Shown one piece after another: positions 58,442 through 64,000 of a stretch of DNA of 64,000 nucleotides. The notes beneath the pieces were generated by a model. The model was not told where the DNA came from. It saw only the letters and a list, made by a program, of their open reading frames with translations, and made no database searches. The stretch comes from Scalesia atractyloides. Taxonomy: Eukaryota; Streptophyta; Magnoliopsida; Asterales; Asteraceae. Made by a program: the position numbers and the translations under genes. The DNA is taken from assembly GCA_947069175.1 (NCBI GenBank), contig CAMTDV010000013.1, forward strand, positions 16,130,912-16,194,911, read 5' to 3'. The stretch's first letter is position 1, and each line of letters begins with the position of its first letter.

Positions 58442-58968
58442 TGTAAAGAACAATGGTATTTGTAACAACAACACAAGAAATAGTGACAAAACGTGGAGAA
58501 AACTTTTATTAAACAACCCCAAAAGACCCCCCAATACCTGAGATCTTACGAACAGTAAGATCTCTGAAACAAACCAAATACAACCACAAAGTTGATGATT
58601 ATCCACTGATAATCATCAACTCGGAAATACAATCTCTCCAACAACTGAGAGATAATACAATCAACTGAACACAAACAAAAAAACCCTAATCGCCAACTGG
58701 TGAGAAAACCAAGGAAGTGAAGAAAGACAAGTTAGGTGACTGATGACATCTCTGCGATATCCCTTTCTTTTATACCAAAAAATATCTACCAAATTACATC
58801 CAGCCCCTCAGAACATTACAGCCACATCCTTAGCCTTTTATTAATAATGCCTTTAAGCCCCTCAACATTTAACTTGTACAAGAAACACCTTGTAACAAAT
58901 AACAAATCAATAACCATCTTAACAATTATAACAAACTTGTAATCACAGTAGAATGACATAATTCAACA
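58442..58968 (-). repeat. Copia 3' LTR (527 bp)
   Basis: Ends fit TG...CA. The minus-strand TATAAAA at 58768-58774 within GGTATAAAAGAAAG is the likely promoter, so the start should lie near 58740. Confidence 0.9.
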
Positions 58969-58980
58969 TCCCCCATCATT
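58969..58980 (-). promoter_or_regulatory. Copia polypurine tract
   Basis: AATGATGGGGGA on the minus strand directly before the 3' LTR, overlapping the stop codon of the polyprotein by one base. Confidence 0.85.
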
Positions 58981-61900
58981 CAAATGTGAAACCAATTGAC
59001 AAGACCCAACTTGTCACAAAACTTTTCGTGTTGAACAACATTCAACCCTTTTGTGAACACATCAGCTAACTGATGTTCAGTATCAACCTTCTCAGGTTCA
59101 ATTACACCTGCTGCCAGTTTTCTCTCAAAAAATACAAATCAATTTCAAAATGCTTGGTTCGCTCATGAAATACAGGATTTTCTCTATTGAAATAGCAGCT
59201 TGACTATCACAAAAAAACTTTAACAGGTAAAGCAACTTCAACTTTTAATTCTTTCAAGACATTTATTATCCACAACAATTCACACGTAACTGAGCACATT
59301 GCCCTGTATTCTGCCTCAGCAGTGGACCGCGACACAGTGCTTTGTTTTTTGCTTTTCCACGAGACTAAAGAGTCTCCTAGAAATATGCAAAAAACCAGTC
59401 ACGGATTTCCTTGTGACTAAGCACTTTGCCCAATCCGAATTTGTATAGCATTTTAATCCAAAACATTCACCCCTTTTGAAACTTACGCCTTTCCCAGGTG
59501 ACGATTTTAAATACCTTAGCAGCCTTAAACCAATCTGTAAATGTACTTCCAATGGAGCATGCATAAACTGACAAATACTGAACAGAGTAACTAATATCAG
59601 GTCTAGTTAGTGACAAGTAGATTAACTTCCCAATTAACTTTTGATATCCAGTTATATCTTTCAATTTTCCACATACACCATTAGTTTAGACGCAATAATA
59701 TGACTCTGTTCAATGGGTGTTTGAATAGGCTTACAGCCTAGATAACCAAATTCAGCTAAGAGCTCTAGACAATATTTATGCTGATTTAAGCAAATACATC
59801 CTTTCTCATATAAAACTTCAATACCCAAAAAAATACCTTAAAATACCTAAATCTTTAATTTGAAAATTTTTATTTAAGAATTCTTTTATTTTCTTAATCT
59901 CTTCATTGTTATTCCTGGTTATAACAAATATCATCAACATAGACAAGTAATACGATAAACAATCAGGTTAGAAAGAATGAACATAGAATGATCACACACA
60001 CTCTGAATGAAATTAATACTTAACAGCACATCTGTTAGTTTTTCATACCATTTTCGAGGTGCTTGTTTTAATCCATAAAGAGATCAAACAAGCTTACATA
60101 CCTTTGTTTCTTTTTCCGAATAATACCCCTGAGGCAACGACATATACACATCCTCAGTAATAGACCCATAACAAGAAAGCATTATTAATATCTAGCTGAA
60201 ACAAACTCCAATTATTTTCAATAGCTAGACTAATAACAAGTCTAACAGTCACCATTTTAACCACAGGAGAAAAGGTTTCCATAAAGTCAATACCTTCTAT
60301 CTAATTGAAACCTTTGGCAACTAACCTAGCCTTGTATCTCTCAACCTCGCCACTAGACTTGTATTTTATTTTATAAACCCATTTACACCCAATGGGTTTT
60401 CTACCAACAGGTAGATCAACAAGTTCCCATGTTTTGTTTCTATACAATGCTTCCATTTCAAGATTCATTGCCTCAACCCACTTAGGGTCTTTGACAGCCT
60501 CATTAAAACTATTATGGTTCAACTGATTTGTTTAAACTAGCCACATAACACATATTTTCAACAGATAAATAAGAGTAGTTCACAGATTTATTAATATCAT
60601 ACTTTATTTTTCCATTTAACACAAAACCATCTAATCTTTTTGGAACTGACACAACTCTAGAAGACCTCCTAACACTAGGCACATTTCCCTCAGACGGGTT
60701 GGTCTCATCAGCTGAAGAATTAGTGTTATCAAACCCTGTCATGATCTTCGTCACTACTACTCACAACCCTAGACTCTAAAGACTGACCTGTCTAGCCGTG
60801 GCAGCTGTTGAAGAAGGACCAGGCTGCTGATCATCACTAGGCTCTTCATGAGAACCTACGTCCCTCTCTTCATCATCGGGAATACATACATTATCACTTT
60901 CGGAACCTTTGAATGAAAATGTTTCACAACAGTCAAAAATTCAATTTATCTAAACAGAATCAGTACACAATTCATTTTCATTTGCATCTTTAAACTTGAA
61001 AGGGTATATGTTTTCATAAAACTTAACATCTCTTGAGAAAAATTCAGTGTTATTATCCAAGTTCCATAGCTTATACCCTTTTGTCACATTAGAGTACCCA
61101 ATTAAAACACATTTACTTGCTCTATAAGAGAACTTATCCGATTCATTCAAAACTGTACCAAAACACAAACATCCAAAGGTTCTTAGGTGACTAAGAGAGG
61201 GTTTAAACCCATGAACTAACTCATATGGACTCTTTCCTAGAAGCACAGACGAGGGAACCCTGTTAATTAAATAAACCGTTGTTAAAACACAATCGGACCA
61301 AAAACGTAATGGCAGCCCTCCTTGAAACAGTAACGACCTAGCCATGTTTAACAAATGTCGATGTTTTCTCTCTACCACACCATTTTGTTGTGGTGTATAG
61401 GTACAAGTTGTTTGGTGTAAAATACCCTTTTATTTACAAAAGTTATTCATCTGTGAATTAACAAACTCAGTTCCATTATCACTACGAAAACATTTTATTT
61501 TTTTCTTGAATTGTGTCAACAACAATTCATAAAATGTAGTAATATTTTCAAAAACTTCGCTTTTATTCTTTAACATATAACACCAAACAATCCTAGAGTA
61601 ATCATCAACTGTTTCAAAAAATATTTAAACCCATCTCTACTCACCACTTTGTAAGGCCCCCAAACATCTAAATGAATCAACTCTCCAACATTTATAGTTT
61701 TATGTTCACTCAACGGAAAAGGAACCCTAACTTGTTTTGCCCTATGACAAACCTCACAAGATACATCCTCTATAACATTAATATCAAGGGTTTCTTTCAG
61801 AATGGCTAGGACCTGTTTTGAGGGATGACCAAGTCTAGCATGCCAAAGATTAAGATTGTTAACACTACTGAAACACATATTAGCAGAATTACCATTTCTA

Positions 61901-63336
61901 TTAACAAAGAACAATCCATTATGTTGTCTACCAGTCACTAGGACTTTCCTTGAACTCGAATCCTGAACACAACAATTTTTTTCATCAAACAGTATTGTTA
62001 CCCTGTTATCTCTTGCAAGTTTATGAACAGATACTAAGTTAACATTATAGTTAGGAACATAAAAGACATCAAACAAAACAACACCAGTAGCAAGATTTAT
62101 ATTTCCTATTTTTGTTACTTTAGCATTTGTTCCGTTTGGATGTGAAACTTTAAGATCATAGTTAGATACATCAACACAGTCATACATATCTCTATCATTC
62201 ATAACCATATGTTGATTAGCATCAGAGTCAATGGCCCAATTATAATTAAACTCATGATTAACATACTGGAACAACTTAAATAACTACTACTATTAACAGA
62301 CTTACCTCCCATATTGGACACATATTGATCAAGCCAGTTTTATCTTTCTCGTTCACCAGGCTATGAAGTTTGGAGATCTATTCAGAAGTAAAAGGCATAA
62401 CAGAGGTACTAGTAGCCACATTTGACTTTCCATTATTAAAATTATTATTACCTTGTTCCCTAAATTCCCAGTTCTCCTTTTAAAACCTGGTGGATAATCG
62501 ATTATTTCGAAACATCTATCAACAGTATGGCCTAACATATTACAGTGAGTGCATTTTAGATCAGGATTAGACCCCTTAAACACTTTTCTTTTGACATCAA
62601 AAGACTGATTAGTTTTTGACACGAAAGAAACATGCTGACCCTTTGACCTACTACTAGACATTCTATGAGACTCTTCTCTGGAAATAACAGAAAAGGCAAC
62701 CTTGACAGTAGGAAGTGGTTCCCTGGTTAACAAATTGGATCTCACTGGCTGATATATATCATCAAGACCATTAAAAATTGTATAAGTTTTATTAAAGTAG
62801 TAAAATCATTGTATTCAGTTGCTGCCTTACATGAACATGAAGGCAGCTGTACCATTGCATCAAATTGTTTCCACATTGTTGTTAACTTGTTATAGTATTC
62901 AGCTACTGTACTACCATTTTGAGAAATGTTATTTATTTTCTTATATAGATCATAAACCATTGAACCATCAACCTTGTCATAGGTTTCTTTTAGGTCAGCC
63001 CAGACTTCGGAGGCAAGCTTGGAAAATACTTGCCCCAAAACAATTCTTCAGAAATAGAGTTTAACAACCAAGTAAGCACAACTGAATTACACCTATCCAC
63101 TGACTCGCTAAGACCACATCATCCTCTGATTTAACACATTTCCCATCAATAAAGCCATATTTATTTTTAGCTTCCAATGCAAGTTTCATCGCACTTGACC
63201 ACACTGCATAATTCTCAGTACCTTTTAATTTTATATTAATAATTGTTAATGCACTAGAGTCACTGGGATGTAAAAACAATGGATCACCTATATCAAGTTT
63301 ACTAATCAACGTAGCAGAAGTGGAAGTAGCAGCCAT
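58980..63336 (-). pseudogene. Copia gag-pol polyprotein, multiply broken
   Basis: Gag begins MAATSTSATL with the copia N-terminal pattern DPLFLHPSDSS. A frameshift near 63075 follows, and the zinc knuckle CTHCNMLGHTVDRC is near 62560. The protease site reads AIDSDANQHM, where the family has DSGA, so Gly is replaced by Asp. The pre-integrase LWHARLGHPS and the integrase start LIHLDVWGPY follow. The integrase core is frameshifted near 61600 and has a stop near 61432. RKHRHLLNMA, the RT start KWVEAMNLEMEAL, YVDDI near 59940, RPDISYSVQYLS and the RNase H NSDWAKC follow in several frames. It ends DVFTKGL...NWFHI at 58980. Lineage within copia not determined. Confidence 0.92.
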
Positions 63337-63967
63337 TGTGACAAACAGTCAACACACAACAAAGAACACGTATGACAGAACAGAAAAAAAAACAGCACAG
63401 ATAAACGGTAGGTCTCCGGCGAAACTGTATCAGTGTCCAGATTCCAGGTTCATCACTTATAGTGCCTGGACAAGTCTTTATACAGGAGCCAAGTCTAAAT
63501 ACAAGGGACAATGAACAACAAATACAAGACAGACAATATGTAAACAAATAGTAACCAAATAGACAACAACAAATCAAATAGACCGGTCCTTACTACCCCG
63601 ATATCAACTAATCAAAATGCAAGAACAACAACAACAAATCAAATAAACCGGTCCTCACTACCCCGGTATCAACTAATCAAATGCAAGAACAATAAAAAGC
63701 AAGGAACGATCTTACAGTGGGTGCGTATAATTCCAAGAATGACTAGATCTGTAGTTTTCAAGAACATACAAGATCTGACCAAGCACAGTCTAAAACACAG
63801 CCTCTACGGCTTCCTTTTAACAACCAACAAACCCTAACTAGGGTTTGTATGACACCAGATCTGTTTCTGCACAAACTTCAAGAAAAGATCAAACCAGAAC
63901 CCTAAGACTAAGCATAAAACTCAGATCTACAGCGGAAAACCCCAAAGATCAAACTCAAGAGCTTTAA
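63337..63967 (-). other. Copia leader, no gene
   Basis: An untranslated region between PBS and the gag start. CGGTCCT(T/C)ACTACCCCG(A/G)TATC occurs twice (about 63583 and 63649) within a short tandem duplication. Short frames here are not supported. Confidence 0.7.
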
Positions 63968-63979
63968 GCTCTGATACCA
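63968..63979 (-). promoter_or_regulatory. Copia primer-binding site (initiator tRNA-Met)
   Basis: TGGTATCAGAGC on the minus strand, directly adjoining the 5' LTR that starts at 63980. Confidence 0.93.
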
Positions 63980-64000
63980 TGTAAAGAACAATGGTTTTTG

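Larger units (their letters stand above)
58442..64000 (-). mobile_element. Ty1/copia LTR retrotransposon, incomplete at the window end
   Basis: The 3' LTR is 58442-58968 (TGTAAAGAAC...ATTCAACA on the plus strand). The polypurine tract is next to it, the polyprotein is 58980-63336, the leader follows, and the PBS is at 63968-63979. The first 21 bases of the 5' LTR begin at 63980 with the same TGTAAAGAACAATGG. The domain order protease, integrase, RT, RNase H places it in Ty1/copia. Many frameshifts and stops mean it is inactive. Confidence 0.93.

Overview
The window looks like repeat-dense plant nuclear DNA, plausibly from a composite (Asteraceae). Evidence: Ty3/gypsy and Ty1/copia LTR retrotransposons primed by initiator tRNA-Met, a Mutator-like (MULE) transposase gene carrying FAR1-type and OTU domains, MITE-like elements and GT-AG introns. 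The family placement is an inference from repeat style and is not proven. I see no intact host gene, no rRNA and no genuine tRNA gene. There is one 100-base assembly gap (26401-26500).

Layout. 612-8313 is gypsy element E1 (minus strand, 5-bp target duplication GAAAA). It is an autonomous-type element decayed by stops, frameshifts, an integrase deletion and a collapsed 3' LTR. 8319-15788 is gene-poor repeat debris: a TTA microsatellite, a 637-bp MULE-type MITE with a 9-bp target duplication, and local duplications. 15789-24385 is E2 (target duplication TACGG), a very young gag-only element inserted in an older LTR-like sequence (15435-15788 and 24391-25330). 26.3-30.1 kb holds a MULE-like end, the gap, exon-like fragments including a diverged mitochondrial-carrier exon and a four-times repeated exon-like unit, and a region rich in an AGACG motif. 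30129-50141 is E4, an autonomous-type gypsy element (target duplication CTTAA). Its 3' LTR contains E3 (32276-41878), a second gag-only element. 50147-58030 is a MULE region whose transposase-OTU gene (minus strand) is split by a 3.4-kb solo LTR (51731-55149). From 58442 to the window end is a decayed Ty1/copia element (minus strand).

How the parts relate. E1 and E4 encode Gag-Pol of chromovirus (Tekay/Del-like) type. E2 and E3 encode only a related Gag but share the primer-binding site, a leader block, a leader palindrome and LTR architecture with E1/E4, so they look like non-autonomous partners that borrow Pol.

The most striking signal is in the long LTRs of all four elements. Each complete LTR carries three or four tRNA-like modules in the sense direction, with A-box-like and B-box-like motifs, inside the predicted transcribed leader. 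It also carries one tRNA-like module in the opposite direction upstream of the predicted TATA box. The sense modules fold into a long hairpin whose stem sequence differs between modules while pairing is kept, which is covariation. The gag-only elements also carry two other families of repeated hairpins with compensatory changes. Together these suggest an RNA-structure-rich family of retrotransposons with tRNA-derived arrays in the LTR, which I do not recognise as described.
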